From assembly GCF_947501665.1 (NCBI RefSeq), contig NZ_CANMWS010000043.1, positions 1 through 34,946 on the forward strand: a stretch of 34,946 nt of DNA, read 5' to 3'. The stretch comes from an uncultured Shewanella sp. (GTDB taxonomy: Bacteria > Pseudomonadota > Gammaproteobacteria > Enterobacterales > Shewanellaceae). Numbering within the stretch: position 1 is the stretch's first letter; each line of letters starts with the position of its first letter. The translations under genes were made by a program, and so were the position numbers. Positions 34,200-34,946 of the stretch are shown here, piece after piece. Below the pieces are notes generated by a model. That model was not told where the DNA came from and did no database searches. It saw nothing but the letters and a program-made list of their open reading frames with translations.

Positions 34200-34946
34200 T
34201 GACGATACACAACGTTAACTGCCACTCCCTATTGAAATAACTTAAACCTAAATTCATATAATAAGTGCAATACTCATGGATGATCAGATGGTGGAGAGCC
34301 AACTGCTGGTAGTGGTATGCTTTTCATCGCCAAAATCAAAGCGGAATTACCATGAGCTACCAACAGTTGACCGAAGGAAAAAGATACCAGATTTCAGCAT
34401 TACTTGCTAAAGAACATTCAAAAGCAGCCATTGCCCGAGTGTTAAATGTTCATCCTGCAACAATTAGTCGAGAGCTGGCAAGAAATTGTTCTGGGCAGGG
34501 TTATGAGCCTAAGCAAGCACAGGTTTTCGCAACGCAGAGAAGGCAAAATGCAGCGAAATATACAGTCAGCCAATGCGCCGTGATTTTCACCGAGTGGATG
34601 CTTGAGCAGCAATGGAGCCCAGAGCAAATTAGTCATATTGCCAATAAGATAGATATTCCTGTCTCGCATGAATGGATTTATCAATATGTCGCTCAGGATA
34701 AAGCCAATGGTGGAACACTTTACACGCACCTTAGGCAAGGACATAAAAAGTACCGTAAAGGAAAGTATAAAAAACGCCGCAGTCCGATTGTTAATGCGGT
34801 ATCCATTGATGAGCGTCCAGAGAGCGTCGATAGCAGAAAGCGGCTGGGTGACTGGGAAGCCGACACGGTCATTGGCAAGCGAGGGACAGGAGTTTTTGTG
34901 ACGTTAGCTGAACGAAAAACCCGTTTCTATTTAGTGAAGCGTGTTG
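34200..34946 (+). mobile_element. left part of an IS30-family insertion sequence
   Basis: The transposase gene beginning at 34352 indicates an IS30-type element continuing past the window. I could not identify the left inverted repeat with certainty: it should lie in the roughly 190 bases before the gene, after the nucleotidyltransferase stop at 34158. The start given here is therefore approximate. Confidence 0.45.
34352..34946 (+). CDS. IS30-family transposase, 3' part outside the window
   Basis: A frame from ATG 34352 (GCGGA upstream) stays open for 198 codons to the right edge. The N-terminal part has a helix-turn-helix (YQISALLAKEHSKAAIARVL, then HPATISRELARN), typical of IS30 transposases. 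Next is a linker with EWMLEQQWSPEQISHIAN and VSHEWIYQYV, and the catalytic core begins with RLGDWEADTVIGKRG, containing the first Asp of the DDE triad. No frameshift is visible in the part present; activity cannot be judged because the remaining catalytic residues lie beyond the edge. Confidence 0.9.
   Translation, partial: MSYQQLTEGKRYQISALLAKEHSKAAIARVLNVHPATISRELARNCSGQGYEPKQAQVFATQRRQNAAKYTVSQCAVIFTEWMLEQQWSPEQISHIANKIDIPVSHEWIYQYVAQDKANGGTLYTHLRQGHKKYRKGKYKKRRSPIVNAVSIDERPESVDSRKRLGDWEADTVIGKRGTGVFVTLAERKTRFYLVKRV

Overview
The window looks like chromosomal DNA from a low-G+C (around 40 percent by eye) marine gammaproteobacterium, most probably Shewanella or a close relative. The reasons are the BatD, ECF sigma and DUF3379 gene order, a PutP and a FadL with typical gammaproteobacterial residues, VF530, YibL and CreA family proteins, AidB, and two intergenic repeat families that I associate with Shewanella genomes (recollection, not a search result). 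No rRNA, tRNA or CRISPR array is visible.

Region 1 (1-10.5 kb) is mostly envelope and secretion genes. It opens with the repeat-rich tail of a BatB/BatC-like protein, then batD, an ECF sigma factor overlapping a DUF3379 anti-sigma candidate, the Na+/proline symporter putP, a FadL-type porin preceded by two FadR-like operators, a large secreted S8 protease with PA, PPC and P domains, and a VF530-type DNA-binding protein.

Region 2 (10.5-19.2 kb) is mainly on the minus strand. It holds a secreted clan-A-like glycoside hydrolase, ribA, yibL, an OhrR-type MarR regulator divergent from a CurA-type reductase, and a possible yegD-creA-rssA operon.

Region 3 (18.6-25.6 kb) alternates small genes with repeats: a MITE-like element with inverted ends, a secreted M15 peptidase, an unknown helical protein, a DpaL-type lyase divergent from an Lrp/AsnC regulator with a perfect palindrome before the regulator gene, a GT25 glycosyltransferase, a PspE-like rhodanese and a small exported protein.

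Region 4 (25.8-34.9 kb) is accessory-like. An IS1595-family element with recognisable ends has lost one catalytic aspartate. Next come aidB and cfa, then a 0.8 kb gene-free stretch with a 20-bp perfect inverted repeat. After that lies a three-gene cluster: an apparent Fe(II)/2-oxoglutarate oxygenase with a large uncharacterised C-terminal half, an HddA-like sugar kinase and an HddC-like nucleotidyltransferase. An IS30-family transposase gene runs off the right edge. The three-gene cluster is the best candidate for an undescribed pathway, probably making an activated sugar for a glycan or small molecule.
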